NCBI GenBank assembly: GCA_900548385.1
Contig: URKJ01000023.1
Coordinates: 9,647-73,646, forward strand
DNA length: 64,000 nt
Direction: 5' to 3'
Source of the DNA: an uncultured bacterium
GTDB lineage: Bacteria; Verrucomicrobiota; Lentisphaeria; Victivallales; UBA1829
Below are positions 33,996-42,720 of the stretch, piece by piece. The notes under the pieces were generated by a model, which worked only from the letters and a program-made list of their open reading frames with translations, did no database searches and was not told the DNA's origin. Position numbers and translations under genes: made by a program. Position 1 is the first letter of the stretch. Each line of letters begins with the position of its first letter.

Positions 33996-35509
33996 TGCGG
34001 AACGACTTCAAACACGCCGAGGGCTCCGGCGGCAACCGCCACCTCAAAACCAGTCATTTTCCCTGTGGCAACCGTCTTTTCCGTCAGCAGATCCCGGACC
34101 GTATACGCGATTCCTTCTTTCAGTCCGACCTCCCGGAACGGAATCGTGACACGGAAACGGCGGGACTCTCCGGAACTGTTCGGAACGATCAGAACCGCTC
34201 TTCCATTCCGGTAACGGGCATACGCCTGCAGAAGTCCATTCTGATCGGTCGTCACCTTGCAGATATTCGATTGCCGGTGATCGTCCGGGAAATACTCGAA
34301 TATATCCGGATTGGAACGGCGGATACGGATCATTTTCTTGACCTGTTCAAAAAATTCCCGGTTCTTCTCTTTCGCTCCCCAGTCGATCGTATTCCGGTAC
34401 AGGTTCCATTTCCGGGGGGCAGAATGTTTATCCCGCTTATAGTAATAATCATAAAAGAAGTGCGACGGATTGTTCCATTCCTCCCCGATATACCAGAGAG
34501 GAATAAACGGAGCAAAAATCGCCTGATAGCCGATCGCAACCGGACTGCCGTTCACGACGTACCGCGGCGAGTCGTGACAGGAAAGCATATAGGTATAATA
34601 ACGTTCCCGTCCCGGCTCACGGTCAAAATCGTCATACGCCCGCAAACCGTTGCCGTTGCGGATGAAATCCACGATATTTTCTTTCAGATAGACGTCTCCG
34701 AGCCAATGCGTCATCCTGCGTCCTTTCGCATTCTTATAACAGAACGTCAGCTGATCAAGATCAAAAACATTTTTCCGGCTCGTGGTCCACTCCGCAATGA
34801 ATACAACTTTCCGTCCGAATTTCCGCATACGCTCCTTGACGACGTGATACGGTTCAAAGCCGGAATACTGCGGTGCACAGTCACAGCGGAATCCGTCGAC
34901 GCCCGTCATCAGGAACCATTCAACCAGCCGCGATGCGAACCATTCGTTCAGCTCCCTGTCCTCCCATTTCCAAAGCCATCCGGCATAAGGGGCATAGTAA
35001 TCGCCGAACCACTCCGGTTTCTGCTTCAACAGCGGACTGCCGCCTTCATGCTTCGTAACGCCCCAGGTCACGACATCGAAAAAGACCCGGATATTGCGCC
35101 GGTGCGCTTCATCCACGAATTTCCGCAGAACACACCATTGCCGGACCGGTTCTTTTTCTCCGGTCAGCAAAGCACTGACGGTGTGAATCCCGAAATTCCC
35201 ATAACCGTTGCCGCCGTTCAGCGGCGGAGTCAGCCAGATCCCGTTCACTCCGGTTTCCGCCAGATGATCCAGTACGGGGATCAACCCCTTCACCGTTCCG
35301 TCGGAAGATGCCGAGTCGATACGGACCTCCATCAGAATAAGACTCTTGATCCAGTCCGGAGTTTCAAGCCGTCCATCCGCCCGTTTTTCCATCCGGACCT
35401 CGGAATCCGGCTTGTAAGCGGGAAGCAGATCCCGGTTGTCGATCCACCCCTCCAGCGCCCGGCATGAAAACGCGACCAGAGACAACAGCAGACATATTTT
35501 CCAATTCAT
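33992..35509 (-). CDS. GH13-like alpha-amylase family enzyme, copy 1
   Basis: 505 residues from ATG 35509, with AAAGAGG upstream. A signal peptide (ICLLLSLVAFSCRA) exports it. The (beta/alpha)8 barrel of family GH13 is recognisable: region II GVDGFRCD with nucleophile Asp210, region III FIAE with acid/base Glu240, region IV SCHD with Asp313. Region I reads FDVVTWG instead of the usual DxVxNH, so the substrate-contacting Asn-His is missing. It likely cleaves an alpha-glucan or related glucoside in the periplasm. It is tandem with a paralogue, 14 bases from its stop, and the two share a 212-bp identical stretch. Confidence 0.85.
   Translation of the reverse strand: MNWKICLLLSLVAFSCRALEGWIDNRDLLPAYKPDSEVRMEKRADGRLETPDWIKSLILMEVRIDSASSDGTVKGLIPVLDHLAETGVNGIWLTPPLNGGNGYGNFGIHTVSALLTGEKEPVRQWCVLRKFVDEAHRRNIRVFFDVVTWGVTKHEGGSPLLKQKPEWFGDYYAPYAGWLWKWEDRELNEWFASRLVEWFLMTGVDGFRCDCAPQYSGFEPYHVVKERMRKFGRKVVFIAEWTTSRKNVFDLDQLTFCYKNAKGRRMTHWLGDVYLKENIVDFIRNGNGLRAYDDFDREPGRERYYTYMLSCHDSPRYVVNGSPVAIGYQAIFAPFIPLWYIGEEWNNPSHFFYDYYYKRDKHSAPRKWNLYRNTIDWGAKEKNREFFEQVKKMIRIRRSNPDIFEYFPDDHRQSNICKVTTDQNGLLQAYARYRNGRAVLIVPNSSGESRRFRVTIPFREVGLKEGIAYTVRDLLTEKTVATGKMTGFEVAVAAGALGVFEVVPQ
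34177..34388. repeat. 212-bp tract identical to 35718-35929
   Basis: Every base of this tract matches the paralogous tract at a constant offset of 1541 bases, while sequences on both sides differ at many positions. It encodes the C-terminal part of the barrel (around NREFFEQVKKMIRIRRSNPD). The pattern points to recent gene conversion. Confidence 0.9.
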
Positions 35510-35523
35510 TGTGCAAGCCTCTT

Positions 35524-37047
35524 TCATTTCTGTTTCCGGGGCGCGACAAGAAACACTCCCACCCCTCCGGCGGCGATCTCCGCGGAAAAATCCGTCATAT
35601 TACCGTTTCGCAACACATTTCCCGCCATCAGGTCCGTCACCGTATACCGTTCCCCCCTGCGAAGCCCGGACTCCTCAAACGGAATGGAAACCCGGATCGT
35701 TTTACCGGACTTTGAATTGTTCGGAACGATCAGAACCGCTCTTCCATTCCGGTAACGGGCATACGCCTGCAGAAGTCCATTCTGATCGGTCGTCACCTTG
35801 CAGATATTCGATTGCCGGTGATCGTCCGGGAAATACTCGAATATATCCGGATTGGAACGGCGGATACGGATCATTTTCTTGACCTGTTCAAAAAATTCCC
35901 GGTTCTTCTCTTTCGCTCCCCAGTCGATCACATTCTGATAAAGACGCCATGTTTCCGGAATCGGATGCTTATCCCGTTTCCAGTAGTAGTCGACGAAGAA
36001 ACGCGGCGGATTGTTCCATTCCTCCCCGATATACCAGAGCGGAATGAACGGAGCAAAAATCGCCTGATAGCCGATCGCAACCGGACTGCCGTTCACGATA
36101 TAATGCGGGGAATCGTGACAGGACAGCATCAGCGTATAAAAACGCTCCCGCCCCGGTTCGCGGTCGTAATCATCCCGCATACGGAGTTCTTCTCCGCTGC
36201 GGATCATATCCACGATGTTCGTTTTCAGATAAAGATCCGTAAACCAGCGGACCCGCTGATTTCCCTTTTCATTTTTATAACAGAAAGAGACCTGATCAAA
36301 ATCGAATACATTCTTCCTGCTGCTCCCATGCTCTGCGATCAGCAGGATCTTGCGTCCCATCCGGCGCAGCCGCTCCTTTGCCGCACGGAACGGCTCATAT
36401 CCGCTGTAAAACGGAGCGCAGTCACAGCGGAAGCCATCGACACCTGTTTTCAGGATCCATTCCACGAGCCGGGCGGCAAACCATTCATTGAGTTCTTTAT
36501 TTTTCCAGTTGAACAGCCACCCGGCATAAGGAGCGTAATAGTCGCCGAGCCATTCCGGTTTCTCCTTCCGGAGCGGACTGCCGCCCTCATGTTTGGTGAC
36601 TCCCCAGTTGACAACATCGAAAAAGACCCGGATATTGCGTTTATGCGCTTCGTCAACAAACGTTTTCAGCACCTGCCATTGCCGTTCCCGCGTTTTCTCG
36701 CCGGTCAGAAACGGGCTGATCGTATGAATTCCGAAATTGCCGTATCCGTTGCCGCCGTTCAGCGGCGGAGTCAGCCAGATCCCGTTCACTCCGGCTTCCG
36801 CCAGATGATCCAGTACGGGGATCAACCCCTTTACCGTCCCATCGGAAGATGCCGAGTCAATACGGACCTCTGCAAGGATCAGGCTTTTCACCCAGTCGGG
36901 AGACTCCGACGTACCATCCGCCCGACGCTCCATACGCACTTCGGAGTCCGGCTTGTACGCAGGCAGCAGTGATGAATTGTCGATTCCCGCCCCGTACAGG
37001 AAAAGGCCGGGAAAAAGAAACGGGAGTGTGTGAAAAAAACGGTTCAT
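35524..37047 (-). CDS. GH13-like alpha-amylase family enzyme, copy 2
   Basis: 507 residues with a hydrophobic signal segment (about 4-20). Catalytic residues are Asp209, Glu239 (LIAEHG) and Asp312 (SCHD). Region I is FDVVNWG, again without the usual His. It is parallel to copy 1 throughout and probably has related but not identical specificity, since loop regions differ. It starts 21 bases after the pseudopilin stop, so it belongs to the same leftward operon as the GntR regulator and pilin. Confidence 0.85.
   Translation of the reverse strand: MNRFFHTLPFLFPGLFLYGAGIDNSSLLPAYKPDSEVRMERRADGTSESPDWVKSLILAEVRIDSASSDGTVKGLIPVLDHLAEAGVNGIWLTPPLNGGNGYGNFGIHTISPFLTGEKTRERQWQVLKTFVDEAHKRNIRVFFDVVNWGVTKHEGGSPLRKEKPEWLGDYYAPYAGWLFNWKNKELNEWFAARLVEWILKTGVDGFRCDCAPFYSGYEPFRAAKERLRRMGRKILLIAEHGSSRKNVFDFDQVSFCYKNEKGNQRVRWFTDLYLKTNIVDMIRSGEELRMRDDYDREPGRERFYTLMLSCHDSPHYIVNGSPVAIGYQAIFAPFIPLWYIGEEWNNPPRFFVDYYWKRDKHPIPETWRLYQNVIDWGAKEKNREFFEQVKKMIRIRRSNPDIFEYFPDDHRQSNICKVTTDQNGLLQAYARYRNGRAVLIVPNNSKSGKTIRVSIPFEESGLRRGERYTVTDLMAGNVLRNGNMTDFSAEIAAGGVGVFLVAPRKQK
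35718..35929. repeat. 212-bp tract identical to 34177-34388
   Basis: Partner of the identical tract in GH13 copy 1. Shorter near-identical stretches also occur elsewhere in the pair, for example about 50 bases around 34510 and 36050. Confidence 0.9.
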
Positions 37048-37068
37048 GCTTCTGGTTCCTTTCGTTAA

Positions 37069-37803
37069 TCAGTATTGCCATGCCGACCACGGTGTGCCGG
37101 CTCCGTTCCATCCGCCTTTCAGCGGGCCGTAATAAAGCACCAGTTCATTGACGCCGCGAACCGTGCTTGCATGCCCGTCGAACCACCAGATATTGCAGCG
37201 GCCGTTATGCCACGGATACGCAAAATAGTGCTGTCCGGCAGATTCATACATGATGGAAGTCGGATTCAACGGAGCCGTCGAAATCGCATTGCTGGCGGCG
37301 TCGCCAAGCATCAGATACCCCGAAGGACGCTTCACCTGCGTGTCGCGGATCCAGGCGATGGCAGTCGTCTTCTGGTCATAAGCGCGGCAGTTGTTCATCC
37401 CGTAACCACCGTTATACCAGGAGGAATTTCCCACTGGCAGCTTCCTGTTTCTTTTGAAGTAATTGCTGGCACGTTCATAGGGAAGCGAAGTCGGACAGGA
37501 GATGATCTGCATGGAAAGCCGATCCGTATTCACCATAAAATCATTCCAGAGAATATGTTCAGCGGTCGGTTGCTTGGTGCGCAAAACATAACCGTCATTC
37601 TCGCTCTGATAGAGTGTCAGGCTCAGCCCGATCTGCTTCAGATTCGAGGTGCACCGGATCGCCTGCGCCTTGTCACGCGCCGCATTCAAAGCAGGCAGCA
37701 GAATCCCTGCAAGGATTGCGATAATCGCAATCACCACCAAGAGTTCTATGAGGGTAAAATTTCTTACTCCTTCATATTTTGACCGACATTCTGTTCTCAC
37801 CAT
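37069..37803 (-). CDS. Pseudopilin with DUF1559-like body
   Basis: 244 residues; GGAGAGAAAAA precedes the ATG. Residues 16-33 are the type IV pilin/pseudopilin N-methylation helix (FTLIELLVVIAIIAILAG) with Glu at +5; the residue before the cleavage site is Asn rather than Gly. An alpha-helix (SNLKQIGLSLTLYQSENDG) follows, then a beta-rich body and a C-terminal WHNGRCNIWWFDGHAS, the H-x9-DG motif typical of PVC pilin-like proteins. Family members are many per genome in Lentisphaerae and Planctomycetes. Its place inside a glycoside-hydrolase operon suggests a role in extracellular sugar capture or enzyme display. Confidence 0.85.
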   Translation of the reverse strand: MVRTECRSKYEGVRNFTLIELLVVIAIIAILAGILLPALNAARDKAQAIRCTSNLKQIGLSLTLYQSENDGYVLRTKQPTAEHILWNDFMVNTDRLSMQIISCPTSLPYERASNYFKRNRKLPVGNSSWYNGGYGMNNCRAYDQKTTAIAWIRDTQVKRPSGYLMLGDAASNAISTAPLNPTSIMYESAGQHYFAYPWHNGRCNIWWFDGHASTVRGVNELVLYYGPLKGGWNGAGTPWSAWQY

Positions 37804-37820
37804 TTTTTCTCTCCTTTTTG

Positions 37821-37853
37821 TTGAGTTATTTTTAAGTTATTTCCAAGTTATTT
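37821..37853. repeat. Three 11-bp tandem repeats between GntR and pilin genes
   Basis: On the minus strand AAATAACTTGG, AAATAACTTAA and AAATAACTCAA follow one another. The first unit includes the TAA stop of the regulator. A period of about one helical turn suggests a phased protein-binding site, or slippage in the intergenic spacer. Confidence 0.7.
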
Positions 37854-38870
37854 CACCGGAAGCAATTCCGCCTCCACAACGGCGTCCTGAACCGGGGACT
37901 GCGGATCTTCCAGCTTCTGTTTCAGCAACCGGATCGCCTCACGGGTTTCCTCGCGGCGCTTCGAATGAAAGAAATACGCGGGCCAGTCATGATTCGTACC
38001 CGGCACGGTCACATAGATCCACAGGAGCTTCCGGGCGCGCTCCTCACCGTAAAGTCCGATGACGATCTCCCGGATCGAGTCCAGCATCAGGGGATGGATC
38101 AGAATCCAATCCGGACACTGCCTGGCGAACTGTTCCCGGATCATTGCGAAATACTGTTCGTCCGCACAGTAAATATTACAATTCCCATACTGGATCCGGA
38201 TTCCCGGCAGCGGTCGCAAATGCCAGAGAAGATACTGACGGGAATTTTCAGGAAACGAGGTCCAAACCCGGATATCCCGCTCGCGTCCGGTCTTCCGGAA
38301 CAACTCCCGGACCACGCCGGAACAGCCGGTAATCACATTGGTTGTACCCTCGGCAAAAAATCCCATATTGACAGTCGGCAGCATGGCGTCGGCAGCTTTC
38401 ACGGCATATTCCTCCGAACCGAATGTGATCAGACCATCCAGATAAGCATGCTGCAAAACCTGCCGGGTTTCCTCTCCGGAACTCATGAACCCGGTCACCT
38501 CCCGCACGTTCCAGCCCGTGTGGCGAATCTCGCCGTACAGGCATTCCAGTTCCCCCTGAATTTCCTGCGGAAAGAAGAACAACTCCCCGTTCAAAATCAA
38601 CAGCCCGATCAGAGGAGCCTCCCAGGTCGTATTCGTACATTTCTTCGGATTGATAAACGTTCCGCTGCCTTTGCGGGTAATCAGGACTCCGTCGGCAGTC
38701 AGCTTTTCCAAAGCGATCCGGACCGAGGAACGCGCAATCCCGAACTCCTGCGCCAATTCATTGGACGACGGAATCCTCACCGCGCGGTTGCCCGCACGAT
38801 ACTTGATCGCCATCACCCGGTGCCAGACCTTCTGGACTTCCGAAATCGTCTGCATGGAACGTTTCCGCAT
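37848..38870 (-). CDS. GntR-family regulator with periplasmic-binding-like sensor
   Basis: 340 residues. The N-terminal winged HTH (IPSSNELAQEFGIARSSVRIALEKLTADGVLITRKGSGTFI) is of the GntR type. The C-terminal 250 residues look like a LacI-type ligand-binding fold (GLLILNGELFFFP, DGLITFG), as in PVC sugar regulators. It is probably a sugar-responsive regulator of the pilin/GH13 operon that follows on the same strand. Upstream lies a consensus promoter with two AGTTGGC half-sites just past the start of transcription, fitting autoregulation. Confidence 0.85.
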   Translation of the reverse strand: MRKRSMQTISEVQKVWHRVMAIKYRAGNRAVRIPSSNELAQEFGIARSSVRIALEKLTADGVLITRKGSGTFINPKKCTNTTWEAPLIGLLILNGELFFFPQEIQGELECLYGEIRHTGWNVREVTGFMSSGEETRQVLQHAYLDGLITFGSEEYAVKAADAMLPTVNMGFFAEGTTNVITGCSGVVRELFRKTGRERDIRVWTSFPENSRQYLLWHLRPLPGIRIQYGNCNIYCADEQYFAMIREQFARQCPDWILIHPLMLDSIREIVIGLYGEERARKLLWIYVTVPGTNHDWPAYFFHSKRREETREAIRLLKQKLEDPQSPVQDAVVEAELLPVK

Positions 38871-38896
38871 TCTTCAAAACCTTTCAGTATTCACGC

Positions 38897-38914
38897 CAAC
38901 TATCAGCCAACTTT
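38897..38914 (-). promoter_or_regulatory. Candidate operator of the GntR regulator
   Basis: AGTTGGC occurs twice in direct orientation 11 bp apart on the minus strand (AGTTGGC-TGAT-AGTTGGC), at the predicted transcription start. Same-face spacing suits a dimer or two monomers. Confidence 0.4.
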
Positions 38915-38918
38915 ATAT

Positions 38919-38947
38919 ATTATACAATAAACCCTGAAAAATGTCAA
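38919..38947 (-). promoter_or_regulatory. Consensus promoter of the GntR-pilin-GH13 operon
   Basis: On the minus strand TTGACA (38942-38947) and TATAAT (38919-38924) are exactly 17 bp apart, a perfect sigma-70-type promoter. Confidence 0.85.
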
Positions 38948-39026
38948 GATGCAAAAACGCCAAAATCTGCATTTTCATGAAAATATTTTTGAAAATACAG
39001 ATTTTCCGGTCAAACACATCATTCCG

Positions 39027-41660
39027 TCAGCATGGCTGCAGCAGCCAGCTTCCGATCTTCCACGGCGGCAGTTGCACGGTAAAGACTCTGCATTTCTCCG
39101 CGATCTGTACCGTTTTGCATTCCGCAAGCGTACATTCCGCAACACGCAGCGGCACCGGAAGCCGGACCGTTGCACCGCGGGATTCATCCGAAAGATTGAC
39201 CAGACGCAGAACCGTACCATCCCCGTTCTCCGCCGGCTTCAAAGCGGAAAAGGAGAGTCCGCCATCCAACTCCAGCCCCGGAGGAATCCCCGCCGACCGG
39301 ACGGAGCCCGTACTTAACGTATAAACCAACGGCGGAGTACGCAGACACAACAGCGCACGGTAAAGCGACGGATTGTCTTCCTCCGTAAAAAAACGGTATG
39401 CGTAATCGAACCGGAGTTCGCGCTGAAGCTCTCCATCCGGTTCCCCCTCCGTGCCGACAGTGCGCCGGAAAGCGCGGAACAGAGTCACCAGAAGCTCGCC
39501 GCAGGAGCCGCCGGAAACTTCATGCAAACCTCCGCGGGAAAGCAGTGCGATCCCGCCCCGGGCATCACGCTTTCCGGCAAGCCCGTTGAAATTCTTTTCG
39601 ACCGGTTCCGTTTCGCGGAACTCCTGAGTGGCGTATCCGCTCTCCCGTCCGGATGTCCGGTTCAGAAAAACAAACGCCTGGCTGGTGAAATATTCCCCAT
39701 GAATCCCAGTCGGAATACAAAGCCGCAGCCGGCAATCCCGGATATTGTTGCACAGAACGGTACACACCTGCAGTTCCGGCGAATCTTTGTCGAACGTGAT
39801 CCGGGAAACAATGCGCAGAATCCGGGTATGCTCCGACAACGCCGTTCCGCCGAACATTGCATTGACCGTCCCGGTAAACAGCAGCTCTTCCGGAAGTTCA
39901 AAACTGCGCGTGATCTCGAAAACTGTCCGCAACGGTCCGTCTTCCGCCACAGCGACCTGAGCGCGGGAAGAAGCGATCAGTTCCATATTACAAAGCGGCT
40001 TGACATGCCCCCAGCCATCACCGGATTCCCGGTCGAATACGAACTCGTTGAGTCCGGCATAGAGACGTCCCGACCGTTTATCCCGGACCTCAAACGTGCC
40101 GTCCGGCTGAAATCGTAACGCCAGGAACCGGTTTTCCGCGGTATTGCGTCCGGTCCGCAGAGAACCGAACCGCCGCACTGGACGTTCTGACGGCTCAATC
40201 CGGAACGAAGTCCACCCGGAAGCCGCCAGTTCCAGTTCCGCCGTAATCGTATAAATCTGAAACGTGCGGTAAAACTGACGGTACTCCGGTTTATGCACAT
40301 TCCGCTGAATCCGGGAGACCGTATACGGGATCTCCACACCGTCGGCGTCAAACAGCCGGAACGCATACTGCTTTTCCACGCTCCGCGGTTCTGCGAACTC
40401 CTGCGGGTATTGCTCTCCCATAAATTCAACGGGAACCGCAAACACTGCCCGGCGTACAAACGGCAGCGGATTGAACACCCGTAATGTATAGCGCCCATCT
40501 TCCGCGGAACAATATCCGCCCAGTTCCTCTCCGGTCAGAGCAAAACGATCCTGTATCACCAGACGGTCCCGCAGATAATCGCAGATCTGCAACGCCTCAG
40601 CGGCCCGCGATGCCATCACCGCGTGAACCGCATCCACCGAACAGCCGCAGATGGAGTCATGCGGCTGATTTCTCAGACACAACTTCCAGGCATGGTCAAG
40701 CAAACCGCGCAAATTCGCAGTCAATCTTTCCCCCATGAAAACCGCCATCGGTTCCATTTCCAGTTCCAGACGGCTCTGCAGAAGATCGTTCGCCGCTTTG
40801 ACATCATACCGGGACGAAAGGGTGTAAGGAATCTGAATCCCATATGCACGGATCCCTTTGCAGGTATGAATCTGTTCCCCGCGCACGACCGGAAGCTCTT
40901 CCGGATGTTTCCACTCTTCAAGATCGGTAAAATCCGTCCAAAGGACCTCGGAACCGGGACAGAGCTCCCGGATCCGCTGTAAAACAGCCGGAGCCTCCGC
41001 GGGAATGTCCTGATGATCAAACGCATCACTCAAAACAAAGGTTTCGCCATACACCTCCCGCTGCTGTCCGATCATCCGCCGGAACGCTTCCGGAAAATCC
41101 TTCTCCTCACGGATAAAGGAAAAATCACTATAACCACGGAACGGGTGCCGCAGCAGGCGGCAGCTGGAACCATCGGGCGACTCCCAGCGCAGAAAGACCG
41201 GCAAATCCTCATCGAACCCGCGCCATCCGACAATGGTTTCCATCCCGAATCCGCGCACGAGCTGCGGCAGCTGGGCGATGTGTCCGAAAATATCGGGCAC
41301 ATACCCCACCCCCCACGGCTCCGCACCATATTCCCGCGCCAGTTTTGCGCCGCGAAGAAAATTCCGGATCAGAGCTTCCCCGGAAACCAGCAGCTCATCG
41401 GGCATCAGATACCACGGCCCGATCTTCAAACGCCCCTGCGCAATCTGCGCTTTCAGCCCCGGCATCAGTTCCGGCCGGATCTCCGCAATATCCTCCAGAA
41501 CAACAGTTTGACCGTCAAACACAAAACGCTCATACGCAGGATCATTTTCCAGCGTATCAAGAATCTTTTCCGCCTGTTCCAGCAGCATTCCGCGGAAATA
41601 CTGAAACGGACGGTACCACTCCCGGTCCCAATGACTGGATGCAAAATAGCAGAACTTCAT
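39027..41660 (-). CDS. GH38 alpha-mannosidase
   Basis: 877 residues from ATG 41660 with AAAGGAG upstream. The catalytic domain has the zinc-binding SHWDREWY (His10, Asp12) and the nucleophile Asp123 in GYVPDIFGH. Later HDSICGCSVDAVH supplies another zinc His/Asp set. The C-terminal beta-rich domains are normal for GH38. No signal peptide, so it acts in the cytosol on imported mannosides. The AraC regulator and esterase on the same strand next to it suggest a mannan- or glycan-use locus. Confidence 0.92.
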   Translation of the reverse strand: MKFCYFASSHWDREWYRPFQYFRGMLLEQAEKILDTLENDPAYERFVFDGQTVVLEDIAEIRPELMPGLKAQIAQGRLKIGPWYLMPDELLVSGEALIRNFLRGAKLAREYGAEPWGVGYVPDIFGHIAQLPQLVRGFGMETIVGWRGFDEDLPVFLRWESPDGSSCRLLRHPFRGYSDFSFIREEKDFPEAFRRMIGQQREVYGETFVLSDAFDHQDIPAEAPAVLQRIRELCPGSEVLWTDFTDLEEWKHPEELPVVRGEQIHTCKGIRAYGIQIPYTLSSRYDVKAANDLLQSRLELEMEPMAVFMGERLTANLRGLLDHAWKLCLRNQPHDSICGCSVDAVHAVMASRAAEALQICDYLRDRLVIQDRFALTGEELGGYCSAEDGRYTLRVFNPLPFVRRAVFAVPVEFMGEQYPQEFAEPRSVEKQYAFRLFDADGVEIPYTVSRIQRNVHKPEYRQFYRTFQIYTITAELELAASGWTSFRIEPSERPVRRFGSLRTGRNTAENRFLALRFQPDGTFEVRDKRSGRLYAGLNEFVFDRESGDGWGHVKPLCNMELIASSRAQVAVAEDGPLRTVFEITRSFELPEELLFTGTVNAMFGGTALSEHTRILRIVSRITFDKDSPELQVCTVLCNNIRDCRLRLCIPTGIHGEYFTSQAFVFLNRTSGRESGYATQEFRETEPVEKNFNGLAGKRDARGGIALLSRGGLHEVSGGSCGELLVTLFRAFRRTVGTEGEPDGELQRELRFDYAYRFFTEEDNPSLYRALLCLRTPPLVYTLSTGSVRSAGIPPGLELDGGLSFSALKPAENGDGTVLRLVNLSDESRGATVRLPVPLRVAECTLAECKTVQIAEKCRVFTVQLPPWKIGSWLLQPC

Positions 41661-41757
41661 AACGGCTCCTTTCCATAACTGTAATGTATGGAACAATATA
41701 CCTGCAAGTGCCGTTTGGAAATGGCTGTTTGCGAAAAGATTTATCCGTCTGCGAAAA

Positions 41758-42618
41758 TCAGAAACAATATTCCGACGGATTCCGTCCGGTTACGCTTTTA
41801 AAAACCCGTGAGAAATGATAAGGAGTCGCAAAACCGAGACGGTACGCCGCCTGGCTGACATTGAGTCCCTCGTAACGCATCAGGTGAATCGCCTCCCGGC
41901 ACCGGAATCCGGTGAAAAGACGGTGCGGAGACGGCAAACCGGAACGTTTCAACTGATATTCCAGAACCCTGCGGCTCATACCGAGACAGGCAGCAATCTG
42001 CCCGCCGGTCATATTTTCTCCGACATGAGCGGCGAACACCCGCTCCAGTCGGGAAAGCAGAGTGCTCCTTGAAAACTCTGCGGAAAATTCCTCCGCGAGC
42101 TTTTCCACCGGGATCGTTCCAAGCAATTCCCAGAAAAAGCTCTCCGCAAGATGTCCGAGCGACATCCGGCGGAACATCGTTTCCTCCGGCGGCTCCCGCA
42201 GAAGCAGGCCGAGCAGCCGCGCAGGAAAACTCTCCGGCGGCAGGGGAACGATCCGTTCCTCCGGCGACAACTCCCGGCGCAGAACGGGAACCGGACGGGC
42301 AATTCCATCCGCTCCCTCGAACCGGAACCGGAATGCGGCAAAGCGGAACGCTCCGTCACAGAGATCCTCATGGATGTCACCGGGCTGAATCAGAATCTGC
42401 TGCCCCGGATGGACCAGCAGCCGCTTGCCGTTCAGAACAGACTCATAAGGTCCGTCCAGCGGAATCATGAACTCATATTCAGGATGACGGTGCCGGATGA
42501 TCCGGTATCCGCCTCCTTCGATCAGCGCAAAACGGCAGATGCACAACCGCAACGGGTTCCGGGCGTCCTCCGCCGGAGTCTCATACAATACCGTTTTGCG
42601 GAAAGCCGGATCGCTCAT
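41758..42618 (-). CDS. AraC-family regulator with cupin sensor
   Basis: 286 residues. An N-terminal cupin-like half (HRHPEYEFMIPLDG, VHPGQQILIQPGDIHED) would bind a sugar. Two HTH motifs lie in the C-terminal 100 residues (MTGGQIAACLGMSRRVLEYQLKRSG and LNVSQAAYRLGFATPYHFSRVFKSVTGRNPSEY). It is the probable activator of the GH38 gene 97 bases downstream on the same strand, and possibly of the esterase. Confidence 0.9.
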   Translation of the reverse strand: MSDPAFRKTVLYETPAEDARNPLRLCICRFALIEGGGYRIIRHRHPEYEFMIPLDGPYESVLNGKRLLVHPGQQILIQPGDIHEDLCDGAFRFAAFRFRFEGADGIARPVPVLRRELSPEERIVPLPPESFPARLLGLLLREPPEETMFRRMSLGHLAESFFWELLGTIPVEKLAEEFSAEFSRSTLLSRLERVFAAHVGENMTGGQIAACLGMSRRVLEYQLKRSGLPSPHRLFTGFRCREAIHLMRYEGLNVSQAAYRLGFATPYHFSRVFKSVTGRNPSEYCF

Positions 42619-42720
42619 CGCTGTTTCCTGTCATTGAATCTCATGATCCGGCAATAAAACCTTCCGTCCGGTCCGGAAAACGGGCGGAAGACTCTTTCTG
42701 TATATTCTTACAATACATTA

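Noticed and set aside
33995..35467. Long plus-strand open frames antisense to the GH13 genes (also near 35812-36972)
   Set aside because: The minus strand holds two homologous enzymes with catalytic residues; the plus frames exist because the GC-rich codon use leaves few stops.
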